Positions 49,144 to 59,106 of a stretch of 64,000 bases of DNA are shown in pieces. A program made the position numbers and the translations under genes. The DNA comes from JAKZVK01 sp965261065 (GTDB lineage: Bacteria > Acidobacteriota > Terriglobia > Bryobacterales > UBA6623). The stretch's first letter is position 1. Each line of letters opens with the position of its first letter. Below the pieces are notes generated by a model. The model worked only from the letters and a program-made list of their open reading frames with translations. It made no database searches and was not told where the DNA came from. The DNA is taken from assembly GCA_965261065.1 (NCBI GenBank), contig OZ253444.1, positions 4,154,001 through 4,218,000 on the forward strand, given 5' to 3'.

Positions 49144-50547
49144 ATGGCCGCTAGCGGAACCGCACTGGCCCTCGAAAAAGGGCTCCCCACCAACGTTGAA
49201 GCCGAGCGATTCGTGCTCGGCTCGATACTGCTCGACGACAGCCTGTTCCCGCAGGTGGCGGGCCGGCTTGACGCCGCCGACTTTGCGATCGAGAAGCATC
49301 GCCGCATCTTCCTGCGCATGGAAGAGATTCACGCGCGGGGCGTGACGATCGAAGACCTCACGCTCGTCGAAGAGCTTTCCAAGAACACTCAGCTCGAATC
49401 GTGCGACGGCGTCGCCTACATCGCTTCGCTGAGCGACGGCATGCCGCGGCTGTCGAGCATCGACAACTACGTCAAGATCGTCAAAGACAAGTCGCTGATG
49501 CGGCGGCTCGTTCACACGGCGAACGACATCATCACGCAATGCATCGAGGGCGGCGAAGAGATCGACGACCTGCTGGCCGAAGCCGAGTCGTCGATCATGA
49601 AGGTCGGCGACGCGCAACTGCGTTCCGGTTTTTCGAATCCGCGCCAGGTGGTCGAGAGCTTCCCGGGCGGCATCCGCGCGTTTCTGGATCCGAGCAAAAG
49701 GGTGCGCGGCCTCTCGACGCCGTTTGTGAAGTTCGACGAGATGACCACCGGGCTGCACTCTGGGGAGCTGATCGTGATCGCGGCGCGCCCCTCGATGGGC
49801 AAGACCGCCCTGGCGCTCAACATCGCGCAGCACGTCGGTACCGCGATGCCCGACAAACCCGCCGTACCGGTTGCGGTCTTCTCGCTCGAGATGTCGAACG
49901 AGTCGTTGCTGACGCGGCTGCTGTGCTCGACCGCGCGCGTCGACAGCCATCGCTTTCGCGGCGGCTATCTCAATCAGGAAGAGCGACGCCGCTTGAACCA
50001 AGCGCTGACGCAACTGGTTGACAGCAAGATCCACATCGACGACTCGGCCGACACGAACATTCTCGACATCAGCGCCAAGTGCCGGCGCTTGCAGTCCGAG
50101 CACGGCCTCGGGCTGGTGATTGTCGACTACTTGCAGTTGCTGGCATCGAAGGGACGCCACGACAACCGCACGCAAGAGATTTCGGCCATGTCGCGCGGGC
50201 TCAAGCTGCTGGCGAAAGACCTGAAGGTGCCGGTCATTGCCCTCTCGCAGCTCAGCCGCGCGCCCGAGACACGTCCGGGCGACCACCGCCCGCAGTTGAG
50301 CGACCTGCGCGAGAGCGGTTCGATCGAGCAGGATGCCGATGTGGTGGGTTTCATCTTCCGTGAAGAGGTCTACAAGCCCGATAACAGTGATCTGAAAGGC
50401 GTCGCCGAGCTGATCCTCTCCAAGCAGCGCAACGGCCCCACCGGCCGCATCAAGCTCGCCTTCATCGGCAAGTATGTGAAGTTCGACAACCTCGCCGGTG
50501 ATATTGGCGAAGATGTGCCTGATGATGGGGAGCCGCCACCGTTCTAG
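49144..50547 (+). CDS. dnaB: Replicative DNA helicase
   Basis: 467 aa. The N-terminal DnaB domain (PTNVEAERFVLGSILLDDSL ...) is followed by a RecA-like core with Walker A ARPSMGKTALALNIA, Walker B LGLVIVDYLQLL, the QLSRAPETR segment and the arginine-finger end (RNGPTGRIKLAF). It is the hexameric helicase that opens the replication fork. The frame is open 16 codons further upstream (49096). I chose the ATG at 49144 by comparison with the usual short N-terminal tail; the ribosome binding site is weak for both. Confidence 0.95.
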   Translation: MAASGTALALEKGLPTNVEAERFVLGSILLDDSLFPQVAGRLDAADFAIEKHRRIFLRMEEIHARGVTIEDLTLVEELSKNTQLESCDGVAYIASLSDGMPRLSSIDNYVKIVKDKSLMRRLVHTANDIITQCIEGGEEIDDLLAEAESSIMKVGDAQLRSGFSNPRQVVESFPGGIRAFLDPSKRVRGLSTPFVKFDEMTTGLHSGELIVIAARPSMGKTALALNIAQHVGTAMPDKPAVPVAVFSLEMSNESLLTRLLCSTARVDSHRFRGGYLNQEERRRLNQALTQLVDSKIHIDDSADTNILDISAKCRRLQSEHGLGLVIVDYLQLLASKGRHDNRTQEISAMSRGLKLLAKDLKVPVIALSQLSRAPETRPGDHRPQLSDLRESGSIEQDADVVGFIFREEVYKPDNSDLKGVAELILSKQRNGPTGRIKLAFIGKYVKFDNLAGDIGEDVPDDGEPPPF

Positions 50548-50642
50548 CGATGGCGGTGTCTCGGACGCACTCGGTTTTGTTCTGCGCTGGGTTGTGCTGG
50601 CGGCCCGACCCGCTTCACTTGGCTCCCGGGCCGTAACTGGCA

Positions 50643-52628
50643 TTAGTACGCCGTGGCTTCAGCCGCCTGGAGTGGCAGGCTGATCGTGAAGACCGAGCCC
50701 TTGCCCACTTCACTCGACACGGAGATGTCGCCGCCGCATCGCTGGACCACGCCGTACGCGCTGGAGAGTCCCATCCCGACGCCCACCCGCGTCCCCTTCG
50801 TGGTGAAGCCGAAGTCGAACAGGCCCTTCAGCTTCTCTTTCGGGATGCCTGCGCCCGTGTCCGAGATACGGATGCGAGCCCAGATCTCGTCCCTTGCCGT
50901 TTCGACCATCACCTCGCCTTGGCCGCGAATCGCTTGGATCGCGTTGGTCAAGAGCGTCAACAAAACCTGGTTCAGGTCCGAGGGCCGGCAAGGGATCAAC
51001 GGAACGTCGCCCAGCCTCTTGGCGATCGTGACCCCCTCGCGCAACTGGTGTTGCACCAGTGTCAGCGACTTCTCAACGCACTCGCGCAGGTCGGCCGCCT
51101 GTTGAGGAGATTCCTCGTCGGGAAAGGCCCTGAGCCCGCGAACGATCTTGGCGATCCTGCGGCTGGCCTCTGAGATGATTCGGCTGTTGTTGCGGATGAG
51201 ATCGACCGAGCGCTGAAAACTGCGGTCCGACTTCACGTCGTCCAGCGTGCGGCTCGTCTCCACGGCTTCGACAATCCTCTTGACACAGCGGTCGAAGCTG
51301 TCGACCGTGCTGCTGACGACGCCGACCGGCGTGTTGATCTCATGTGCGATGCCGGCGGTTAGCTGCCCGAGCGCCGCCATCTTTTCGGACTGGATGAGCT
51401 GGGTCTGAGTGGCCTTGAGGTTCTCGATCGTCTCCGAAAGCTCGATCTCCGCCGTCTTGAGATCCGTGATGTCGGTGAAGATCGCGACGATTCCGCCATC
51501 GTCCGTCCTCTGCTCGTTGATCTGGATCCAACGTCCGTTGCTGCGCTGCTGCACGCTCGGGCCGGCGGGTTCGCGACGCGCGGCGAGCCGGCCGGCTACC
51601 CATTCGTTCACGCGTCCAATCGCTTCGGTAATCAGGCCCCGCTCGGCCGCCCGCCGGATGATCTGTTCAAAGGTCTCGCCAAGAATGACCTCGCAATCGC
51701 CGTCACGATTGAGTTCGCGGTAGCGGCTGTTGCAGAGGACAAGCCGGTCTTCGGCGTCGTAGAGACAGAAGCCTTCCGACACGCTTTCGATCGCTTGCAT
51801 CATTCGCGAGCGGCTGGTGCGAACCGAAAGGGCCGCCGCCTTTAGCCGGCCATCGACGACTGCCACCAAGATCGCCAGCGTCAGCACAACCATCGCCGCG
51901 ACTCCAACCAGAACCGCCAGCAGAGTGGGCTGCAACGCACCGGTCGGCGCCGGGTGTCCGCCGGTTGGGAAGAAATAGACGGCGGCCATGCCCGTGTAGT
52001 GCATACAGGCCACCGCCAACCCCATGGTCACCGCCGCGCCGAGGCGCGTGCGGTGGCGCGTGCGGCAGCCATCCGTTTTGGCGCGCCGGCTCGCCCGGAA
52101 ATGAAGATGGAGAGCGGAGGTCGCCAGGCCGAAAGCCACGACAATCGAGCCGGTAAACAGAATCGGATCGTAGAGCATGTGTGCCGCCGTTTGCATGGCC
52201 GCCATGCCGATGTAATGCATCGCTCCGATGCCGAGCGCCATCAGAGCCCCGGCCGGTAAGAGTTGAAGCCGTCGGAGGGTCGGACGGCTGGTCACGTAGA
52301 GCACCACGCAGCTCGCCCCGACCGCCGGCGCCACCGAGAGCAGGGTGCCGCCTAGCGTGTAGGCGACCGCAACCGGCAACTGAAACGCCAGCATCCCGAC
52401 GAAATGCATCGCCCAGATACCGATACCCATCGCGATAGCACCGGATACGAGCCAAAGCCGCTTGGCGCGAGCCGTTTCCGCCGCCGCGATCCGATCGGCG
52501 AGGCCCAGGGCGGCATAGGCGGCCAACACGGCCACCACGATCGATACCACCACTAGGACCGGATGATAGGAGCCCGATAGCGCTAGCGTCGTGTCATGCG
52601 TGGCGTCGAGAAATCGAAGAGTGTGCAT
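50643..52628 (-). CDS. MHYT-domain sensor histidine kinase
   Basis: 661 aa. An initial transmembrane helix is followed by the MHYT module, with motifs AMHFVGM, AMHYIGM and CMHYTGM in successive helices (up to about residue 265); these are proposed to bind copper and sense gases such as O2, CO or NO. A PAS domain (about 285-400, SVSEGFCLYDAEDRLVLCNSRY), a short coiled coil, a HisKA domain with the phospho-acceptor His in GIAHEINTPVG, and an HATPase domain (LLTNAIQAIRG, DTGAGIP, GVGMGLSS) follow. No response regulator is adjacent. The Fe-S/flavin gene lies 76 bp upstream on the same strand, so they may be co-transcribed. Confidence 0.92.
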   Translation of the reverse strand: MHTLRFLDATHDTTLALSGSYHPVLVVVSIVVAVLAAYAALGLADRIAAAETARAKRLWLVSGAIAMGIGIWAMHFVGMLAFQLPVAVAYTLGGTLLSVAPAVGASCVVLYVTSRPTLRRLQLLPAGALMALGIGAMHYIGMAAMQTAAHMLYDPILFTGSIVVAFGLATSALHLHFRASRRAKTDGCRTRHRTRLGAAVTMGLAVACMHYTGMAAVYFFPTGGHPAPTGALQPTLLAVLVGVAAMVVLTLAILVAVVDGRLKAAALSVRTSRSRMMQAIESVSEGFCLYDAEDRLVLCNSRYRELNRDGDCEVILGETFEQIIRRAAERGLITEAIGRVNEWVAGRLAARREPAGPSVQQRSNGRWIQINEQRTDDGGIVAIFTDITDLKTAEIELSETIENLKATQTQLIQSEKMAALGQLTAGIAHEINTPVGVVSSTVDSFDRCVKRIVEAVETSRTLDDVKSDRSFQRSVDLIRNNSRIISEASRRIAKIVRGLRAFPDEESPQQAADLRECVEKSLTLVQHQLREGVTIAKRLGDVPLIPCRPSDLNQVLLTLLTNAIQAIRGQGEVMVETARDEIWARIRISDTGAGIPKEKLKGLFDFGFTTKGTRVGVGMGLSSAYGVVQRCGGDISVSSEVGKGSVFTISLPLQAAEATAY

Positions 52629-52704
52629 CGTGTTTTCCCCTCGGTCTTGTTGCTGATCTCGTTATTTACGAAGTCTCTCGTCCCGCCCCATGTCGTGAGG
52701 GCCT

Positions 52705-54978
52705 TCAGGCCGCCTTGCTCCCTTGGATCTGCACAAGGCCGGGTGCCGGCGGCTGTGCGCTGAACGACAGCACATCCATCGGGCAGACCGAGACGCAAAT
52801 GCCGCAGCCGATGCAGGAGCTGGTGAGGTTGTCGAGCGTCTCTTGTTTGATGGCGTAGCTCATCACGTCGATCCCGACCTGGCAGTTGCGGGTGCATTCG
52901 GTGCAGCCGATGCACTTGTCGTTCGGCACGATGTGGAAGCGGCTCACCTTGACCTTCGTGTAGAAGGCGCTGAACATGTGCATCATCTTCGCCAGCGGAC
53001 ACCAGTAACGGCACCAGACCTTGCCGCCCAAAAACGGGTAGAGCGTGACGGGAATGATGCCAACCAGCCACACGTCGGCTAGTAGGTGATAGAGGTCGAG
53101 ACCGGTCGTAGCCGGTGCATTCAACACGGCGTAGGTGTCGCGCAGCAGCATCATGAGGGTCACGACAACCGCCGAGCCCAGAACCGTCCAGTTCATGCGC
53201 TCCCACACGATCGCCGTGGGGCCCTTGGGCGCCAGATGACGCCAGCGGTCGCCCAAGGTTTCCGCCAGCCCGCCGCAGCCGCAGATCCACGAGCAGTAGC
53301 GCTTGCCGTGGAACAACACCAGCACCGGAATAATGACGAAAGTCAGCACGATGCCCCACACGATCCAGATCTGATGCGGGTAGTAGAAGAACGTGTAGAA
53401 AAACAGCGGCCAGGCGTAGATCACTCCGTACGACCGCCAGGCCTGATCGGCGAACGAGGGGTCGGACGCCAGCCTCTCGCCCACCCACTGATACTGCACG
53501 GCCCATTTGAACAGGAACTCAGGGATCAGGAAGAAGAAGATCCACTGAAACGAGATCAGGCTGACGTAACGCCAGATCTGAAACTTGTCCTTGCGGTCGA
53601 TGCCCCACCTCTTGAGCGCTTGCAAGCCGAAGAAGGTCATCAACAACGTGTAGATCACGGTGTACCAGAACGACCAGGGCCGGTCGAAAAATGACAGCGT
53701 ATTGAATCCCCAGCCGCGATACGGCCACAGCTCGAGCCCGTTGCCCAGCTTGGCCCCGTAGACGGTGTACGACACCAGGAACGAAACGCCCAGCCATGAC
53801 CACTTCGCCCCTTTGATGCCTGTGTAGAACAGACCGCCCAACGATGCCAGCGCCAATCCCCAGCCGGCGATCGTGGGGACCGGCGTGCCCGACTGGCCGC
53901 CCCCGAACCACAGTCCCAACAAGGTGGTGACGGTCAGCAGCAGCGAGTGAAGCGCGTTGCCCGTCCACTCGTTCTCCAGGCGTATTCCCAACGACTGTAG
54001 GAAGCGCGATGGCAGCTCGGCGCCCACGAGGACGAAGGCGTGTTGATACGGCAGCCGGCGCGGCGCGGCGTTGCCCTTGATCTGGACGGTGGCCTCGGTG
54101 TCGCCGAACTCCGTGATGCCGGCGTTCCACAATATCTCGATGCTCCCGGCGGCAACGGCCTCGTCGAGCTTGCGCTTGTTGTCTTGGAAGACTAGGCCCA
54201 AGGTGTCACGGCGGTGAATGAGCTTGACGCGGTTCTGCTCGGCAAGGGTGACCGCGGCTTCGACCGCGCTGTTGCCTCCGCCGACGACGAGGATGTCCTC
54301 GCCCTTGTAGTGCTTGGGGCTGTAGAGGCGGTGGTAGACCGGTTCGCGGTCTTCGCCCGGGACGTTCAGCTTTCGCGGGTTGCCTCGCTGCCCCGTGGCC
54401 AGCACGATGCGCCGCGCGCGATACTCTCCCTTTTCGGTGCGGGCGATGAAGCCACCCTTCTTGAGGCGCTCCAGCGACTGCAAACCTTCGCCGGTTCGAA
54501 CGTCGATGTGGTTTTCTGCGATGATCTGGTTCCAGCGTTGGACGAGGTCTTCCTTGCGCGCGCCGTCGAGCCAGAGCTTGCCCTTGGGCACGGTCTTGTC
54601 GGGCTCGGCGTAGACCCACTTGCCTTCGGGAAAATTCTCGATCGTGTTGGCGACCTTACTTTTATCGAGCACCAGGAAGCGCATGCCGTTTTCACCGGCG
54701 GCGAGCGCGGCGTTGAGCCCCGAAGCGCCGGCGCCGACGATCAGCAGGTCGTACTGGTCGGGATCGTTGCCAATGGCGTCCGATTTGGAGGCGATGTGCT
54801 CAATGACCTCGTAGCCCTGCGCCATCGCCAGCTTGATGACCGGTGCGCCGGCCAGGTCGCCGATGATGTAGAGGCCCGGGATGTTGCTCTCGCGGTCTTC
54901 GTTGACCTCCGGCCGGCGCTGCACCATGTTGGGGCTCGCCGTCAGTTGATCGATGATCTCTTTGACTTTGGCGATCAT
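52705..54978 (-). CDS. Flavin pyridine-nucleotide reductase fused to membrane polyferredoxin
   Basis: 757 aa. The N-terminal half is thioredoxin-reductase/YpdA-like, with two dinucleotide folds (LLIVGAGASGLNAAL and ILVVGGGNSAVEAA). An unusual leader (residues 1-75, ending in a GDLAGAPVIKLAMAQG segment) resembles the C-terminal part of such enzymes. The C-terminal half has six or so membrane helices and NapH/CcoG-type sites: CSWICGCGG, WCRYWCP, then two 4Fe-4S motifs CIGCTECTRNC and CIGCGICVSVCP. It probably moves electrons from NAD(P)H through the membrane Fe-S module. The start ATGA overlaps the stop of the upstream gene, so translation is coupled. Confidence 0.88.
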   Translation of the reverse strand: MIAKVKEIIDQLTASPNMVQRRPEVNEDRESNIPGLYIIGDLAGAPVIKLAMAQGYEVIEHIASKSDAIGNDPDQYDLLIVGAGASGLNAALAAGENGMRFLVLDKSKVANTIENFPEGKWVYAEPDKTVPKGKLWLDGARKEDLVQRWNQIIAENHIDVRTGEGLQSLERLKKGGFIARTEKGEYRARRIVLATGQRGNPRKLNVPGEDREPVYHRLYSPKHYKGEDILVVGGGNSAVEAAVTLAEQNRVKLIHRRDTLGLVFQDNKRKLDEAVAAGSIEILWNAGITEFGDTEATVQIKGNAAPRRLPYQHAFVLVGAELPSRFLQSLGIRLENEWTGNALHSLLLTVTTLLGLWFGGGQSGTPVPTIAGWGLALASLGGLFYTGIKGAKWSWLGVSFLVSYTVYGAKLGNGLELWPYRGWGFNTLSFFDRPWSFWYTVIYTLLMTFFGLQALKRWGIDRKDKFQIWRYVSLISFQWIFFFLIPEFLFKWAVQYQWVGERLASDPSFADQAWRSYGVIYAWPLFFYTFFYYPHQIWIVWGIVLTFVIIPVLVLFHGKRYCSWICGCGGLAETLGDRWRHLAPKGPTAIVWERMNWTVLGSAVVVTLMMLLRDTYAVLNAPATTGLDLYHLLADVWLVGIIPVTLYPFLGGKVWCRYWCPLAKMMHMFSAFYTKVKVSRFHIVPNDKCIGCTECTRNCQVGIDVMSYAIKQETLDNLTSSCIGCGICVSVCPMDVLSFSAQPPAPGLVQIQGSKAA

Positions 54979-55745
54979 GGCGTCGGCCCCCGCGAATTGG
55001 CGTTGTTTGACGGTGTGGAGGTGTCCGACCCCGTGCTGCTACCACTCTGGACCGCCGCGGCGAGGGTCACTTCCGATTCGGCGGTGGGAGTCAACTCGGC
55101 GCCGCAGCTTGTGCAGTCGGTCGCCGCGGGATGATTGAGGCCGCCGCAAGCAGGGCATGCCGTCGGCTCGGCGGTGGAGGGGATCTTCACGACGCCGCGG
55201 TAGATCGGAGCGGCTTCCGTCCCGTCCGCTTCTCCCTTCGAGCGCAACAGCAACGCCAGGTACCCGAAGGCGTTGAACGCCAGTCCGGCAAAGAACCACG
55301 GCACCGGGCGGGCACCCATATTCAAAGCGCGGTGCGCGCAAATGGCGGCAAACCCGAGACCGACGGTCAAATACAAGCCGGCGAGCAGCCAGACGTTTGA
55401 AACCCGGCTCTGGCGCGCCGTCTCACCACCGAACAGACCGCCGCGGGGCTTAAGACGCGCGAGGTAGGCCCAGAGGTCGCTGAGCAGGGTCGGCTCCATC
55501 TCGGTCATCACGCCGACGCGCTGCCCTTCGACCAGATAGACCTTGTCGCCCGGACTCAGCGGCGTGCCGCAGACGATGCAGCGGTCGCCCTCCTGTACGG
55601 GAACCGTGGGCGAAAACGGCGTGTCCTGCTTGGGCGTGTCCTGCTTTTGGGAGGGGGGCTGCGCGATCGCATCCACCCAGCCAAAACACAACAGCAGAAT
55701 GAAGCAACCAACCCTCGTCATGGTTTTTGGTTTTCCGATGGCCAT
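54975..55745 (-). CDS. Exported membrane protein with zinc-ribbon motifs
   Basis: 256 aa, family not recognised. A signal peptide (MTRVGCFILLLCFGWVDAIA) comes after a short leader. CIVCGTPLSPGDKVYLVEGQ looks like half a zinc site. Two hydrophobic helices follow (VWLLAGLYLTVGLGFAAICA, PWFFAGLAFNAFGYLALLL). A ribbon CPACGGLNHPAATDCTSCG precedes a Ser/Thr-rich tail. The ATG at 55745 has GGGGAGG 6 bases before it and is preferred to the upstream one. It overlaps the Fe-S reductase gene by 4 bp, so it probably works with that protein, perhaps in its assembly or as a partner. Confidence 0.8.
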   Translation of the reverse strand: MAIGKPKTMTRVGCFILLLCFGWVDAIAQPPSQKQDTPKQDTPFSPTVPVQEGDRCIVCGTPLSPGDKVYLVEGQRVGVMTEMEPTLLSDLWAYLARLKPRGGLFGGETARQSRVSNVWLLAGLYLTVGLGFAAICAHRALNMGARPVPWFFAGLAFNAFGYLALLLRSKGEADGTEAAPIYRGVVKIPSTAEPTACPACGGLNHPAATDCTSCGAELTPTAESEVTLAAAVQSGSSTGSDTSTPSNNANSRGPTP

Positions 55746-55893
55746 TCCGTTCCTCCCCGTAGGAAATCGCTTCGTCCAATCACGGTCAACCATCGTTGTC
55801 TACCACGTCAACCCCTGAAGGCCAGAAATTATTCCCGATATCTTGTTATTCCCCAGGCCTTGTTCGTCCCGACGCTCGGCTGTTCGCCGCGCC

Positions 55894-56391
55894 TCAGCGG
55901 TGCAGCCGCGGCCAGTGGCGGTCGGCTTCTTCGATACGTGCTGGCGCATCGCGCCGCCATTGCTTCTGAACGCCGCGGTTGTAGTTCAAGTACAGCTTGC
56001 CGTCAACGATCGTCCAGGCCTTAGGATCGATGGGGGCCGTGGCGCCTTGGCTGACCGCCCAAGCGCAATAACCGCCGTATTGCGGAGCGTAGCGCTCGGG
56101 GTCGGCCGCTAAGCGGTCGCCGTGCTCTTTGCTCGAGAACCGCCAAGTCGAGTCCATCCATTGGTGGAAGTGTTGCGGGGAGCCCTTCACCGCCTGGTCC
56201 TGCTCGAAGTAAGCAACCGCGTCGTAACCCTTGAGAGCGAGACCCTTGCCGTTGATGTTGACCGGCGCCACGGGCGACGCGCCCCAGCCAGCCGCGCCAG
56301 CCCACAAGACCAGCGCCAGTGGAAGGGTCCGTCGTGCGCTCGTTCGTGTGCGAGATTGCTGATCAGCCTTCACATCTAGACAACGGTTCAT
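55894..56391 (-). CDS. Exported YHS-domain protein
   Basis: 165 aa. A basic, Ser/Arg-rich N-terminus and hydrophobic stretch (RRTLPLALVLWAGAAGWGAS) form a signal peptide. The YHS-type core follows: LKGYDAVAYFEQDQAVKGSP, WRFSSKEHGDRLAADPERYAPQYGGYCAWA. YHS domains are linked to metal binding. The ATG at 56391 is preferred because the longer frame (to 56490) would need a TTG start and adds no domain. Transcribed in the same direction as the three genes downstream (55745 to 50643) with a 150-bp gap. Confidence 0.8.
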   Translation of the reverse strand: MNRCLDVKADQQSRTRTSARRTLPLALVLWAGAAGWGASPVAPVNINGKGLALKGYDAVAYFEQDQAVKGSPQHFHQWMDSTWRFSSKEHGDRLAADPERYAPQYGGYCAWAVSQGATAPIDPKAWTIVDGKLYLNYNRGVQKQWRRDAPARIEEADRHWPRLHR

Positions 56392-56524
56392 GAGTCTGAA
56401 ATATTCCCGTCCGTTTTCGGCGTCGCGGGGAATAAACTCCACACCAAGACTGTTGACTGTAATGAACACGCGTCGAGAACGGTCGCCCAAAGCGGTGGAG
56501 TGCTGAGCACCCTTCAGGCGAGAC

Positions 56525-56650
56525 CGTGGGACGAGGCGCTGGCGGCTACCGGTGGAGGTGATGCGCAGAGTTCAGAGTGGGAAAGACGTGCTGTTCGGAG
56601 TTGCGCGGGTGTACACTGTGGCCGTGCCAGGGTCAAAATGGAAATCCTGG
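56525..56650 (+). mobile_element. Solo right end of an IS1380 element
   Basis: About 126 bp matching the right non-coding end of the IS1380 copies (GCTACCGGTGGAGGTGATG..., CGGGTGTACACTGTGGCCGT) and finishing exactly at the terminal CAAAATGGAAATCCTGG. No transposase or left end is present, so it is a decayed relic. It sits directly upstream of the globin gene and may have displaced its promoter. Confidence 0.8.
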
Positions 56651-56747
56651 CGAAGGATGGTAGCGGAGAATCTTAGCGCTCGCCCTTCGCTGCGCGGTGC
56701 GACACGTCAATCTGGCCGGACCGGCCGCCATAGGGAGGATACTTAGC

Positions 56748-57122
56748 ATGTCGGACAAGTCTCTTTACGAACGCCTGGGCGGGTATGACGCCATCGCCGC
56801 TGTAAGCGCCGCACTGATGGTGCGGATTAAAGATGACGATAAGCTGCGCCGTTTCTACGACCACAGGGGCGCGGACGGGGTCGCACGCGAGCAACAATTA
56901 TTGGTCGATTTTCTGTGCACGTCCTCGGGCGAGCTGCTGGTTTACACGGGCCGTGACATGACGACCGTGCATATTGGGATGCGCCTCGACGAGGAAGACT
57001 GGAAACGCGCGATCCACCACCTGACCGCGACTCTGGAGGCCTTTGCAGTGCCGGAACAGGAAAAAGGCGAGGTGTTGGGATTTACCGAAAGCCTAAAGCC
57101 AGAGATCGTCGAAGTCCCTTGA
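56748..57122 (+). CDS. Truncated haemoglobin, group I
   Basis: A 124-aa 2-over-2 globin. LYERLGGYDAIAAVSAALMVRI at the start (with the GG turn), FYDH near the distal side and TTVHIGMRLDEEDW carrying the proximal histidine are recognisable. Such globins bind O2 or detoxify NO. GGAGG lies 10 bases before the ATG. It is preceded by an IS1380 relic and followed by a nested IS1380 cluster after 96 bp. Confidence 0.88.
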   Translation: MSDKSLYERLGGYDAIAAVSAALMVRIKDDDKLRRFYDHRGADGVAREQQLLVDFLCTSSGELLVYTGRDMTTVHIGMRLDEEDWKRAIHHLTATLEAFAVPEQEKGEVLGFTESLKPEIVEVP

Positions 57123-57441
57123 AAGGATTTGGCTGGCGATCCTCGGCCTCGGCTTCGGACGACGGAAGAGGACAGCCTGACGCCAGCCCACGCCACGGCA
57201 GTCTTTGAGACCTTTACACCCGCATTTTCAATTTGATGTATGAGCTTCAGACCATCCAGCGACCTTCAGCGTCTTTATTGATAGGGGCTAGAGCCCGATA
57301 AGGACGCCATGGAGGTCAACACCCGATGGGTGAAAAAGAAAACAAGCCGTTTCAGCTCACGTTCAATGGATTTCTCAAAGTCGATTTCCAAGGATCGCGA
57401 GACACCTCGGATGGCGGTCTGATTCTCGTTCGCGAACTGGA

Positions 57442-59106
57442 CCCGCATTTTCAATTTGATGTTTGACATCCCGACCTTCCAGCGGCCTTGAGCGTCTTTA
57501 TTCATAGGGGCTAGAACCCGATGAGGACGCCATGGAGGCCAACACCCAATGGGTGAAAAACAAACCAAGCCATTCCAGCTAAGTTTCAATGGACTTCTCA
57601 AAGTCGATTTCCAGGGATCGCACGTCACTTCCGACGGTGGCCTGATTTTGGTTCGCGAACTGGACGAACGGCTCGGTCTCGGAGAACTGATTGACGAGCA
57701 TCTCAGCGACTCCCGGCAAGGCACAAACAAGCAGTTCACGCTCGCTGATCTGTTGCGGCAGTCGGTTTACAGCCGACTCGCCGGCTACGAGGACCTCAAC
57801 GACGCCGAGCGGGTTTCGATCGATCCGACGTTTCGGCTGATCGGTTCGCAGAAGATCTGGGATCGCGGTGCGGCCTTGACCTCGACGCTGCACGGCTTCG
57901 AGACGGAGATGCTGGCGAGCGAAGAGAACCTGCTGGGGCTGATGGCGCTGAACCGAGAGCTGGTCGGGCAAGCGGAAGCGTTCGACGACGCCGAGCGGAT
58001 CGTTCTGGACCTGGACTCCACCGAGAGTCCGGTCCATGGCCAACAGGAAGGCAGTGCCTACAACGGACACTTCGAGTCGGTCTGCTACCACCCGTTGCTT
58101 TTGTTCAACGGTCATGGTGATTGCCTCGCTGCCAAGCTGCGTCCAGGCAACGTGCACAGCGCCGAGGACTGGGATGAGCTCTTGTTGCCGGAGATCGAGC
58201 GCCAACAGGCTGCGGGCAAGCAGGTCGCCTTCCGGGGCGATGCGGCCTTTGCGAAGCCGAAAGTTTATGAGGCTTCGGAGGAACGCGGAGTACAGTACGC
58301 CATTCGCATTCCGGCCAACAAGAGCTTGGAGCTGGAGATCGAAGACATCCTGTTTCGCCCGCCGGGAAGGCCTTCCCGCAAGCCCTTGGTGCGCTACAAG
58401 AGTTTTCGCTATCAGGCGGAGAGTTGGTCGCAGGCGAGGCGGATCGTCGCTAAGGTCGAGCATCACCAGGGCGAGCTGTTCCCGCGCGTCGGATTCATCG
58501 TGACGAGCATGAGCTTGCCGAGCCGCTCGGTGGTGCGCTTCTACAACAAGCGCGGCACGGCGGAACAGTGGATCAAGGAAGGCAAGCAGGCGACGCACTG
58601 GACGCGATTGTCGTGCCATCGATTTCGGGCCAACGAAGTGCGGTTGCAACTGAGCGTGCTGGCCTACAACCTGGGCAATCTTTGGCGGCGGCTGGGGCTT
58701 CCGCAGCGAATCAAGAGTTGGTCGCTGACGAGCTTGCAACACAGGTTGATGAAGACCGGCGGTCGGCTGGTCAAGCACGCGCGGTATTACTGGCTCTTAT
58801 TGGCGGAGGGACATCTGAACCGGCGGCTGTTCGGCGACATGCTGCACAAGATCTGGGCGCTGCCGCTGCCGAGTGGGTAGCATTGCCGGAGTGAGGATCA
58901 ACAGCTTTTGGCTCCAAAAGGTTTCGCAAGGAGCAGTGTCGGCCGGAGCGCCGTTCAAGCCGCTCAATCAACGACTGTGAGCGGTCGAACCAGCTCTGGC
59001 GACTACCAGCAGAGGTGATGTGCAGGGTTCAGCGTGAAAGGACGTGCTGTTCGGAGCGGAGCGGGTGTATACTGTGGCCGTGCCAGGGCCAAAATGGAAA
59101 TCCTGG
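57442..59106 (+). mobile_element. IS1380 sub-type b element, nested
   Basis: A 1665-bp complete element from CCCGCATTTTCAATTTG to CAAAATGGAAATCCTGG. The 5-bp target duplication CTGGA is at 57437-57441 and 59107-59111. It is inserted in the transposase gene of a related sub-type a element. Confidence 0.93.
57549..58880 (+). CDS. IS1380 family transposase, sub-type b, copy 1
   Basis: 443 aa, intact. DDE_Tnp_1-like catalytic core: LDLDSTESPVHGQQEGS, FRGDAAFAKP, and RGTAEQWIKEGKQATHWTRL. It differs from sub-type a at roughly one residue in ten. The start has CACCCA just upstream and no good ribosome binding site, as in the other copies. Confidence 0.93.
   Translation: MGEKQTKPFQLSFNGLLKVDFQGSHVTSDGGLILVRELDERLGLGELIDEHLSDSRQGTNKQFTLADLLRQSVYSRLAGYEDLNDAERVSIDPTFRLIGSQKIWDRGAALTSTLHGFETEMLASEENLLGLMALNRELVGQAEAFDDAERIVLDLDSTESPVHGQQEGSAYNGHFESVCYHPLLLFNGHGDCLAAKLRPGNVHSAEDWDELLLPEIERQQAAGKQVAFRGDAAFAKPKVYEASEERGVQYAIRIPANKSLELEIEDILFRPPGRPSRKPLVRYKSFRYQAESWSQARRIVAKVEHHQGELFPRVGFIVTSMSLPSRSVVRFYNKRGTAEQWIKEGKQATHWTRLSCHRFRANEVRLQLSVLAYNLGNLWRRLGLPQRIKSWSLTSLQHRLMKTGGRLVKHARYYWLLLAEGHLNRRLFGDMLHKIWALPLPSG

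Noticed and set aside
57579..58778. 399-codon frame opposite the IS1380 transposase, repeated at 60614-61813
   Set aside because: Shadow of the transposase gene.
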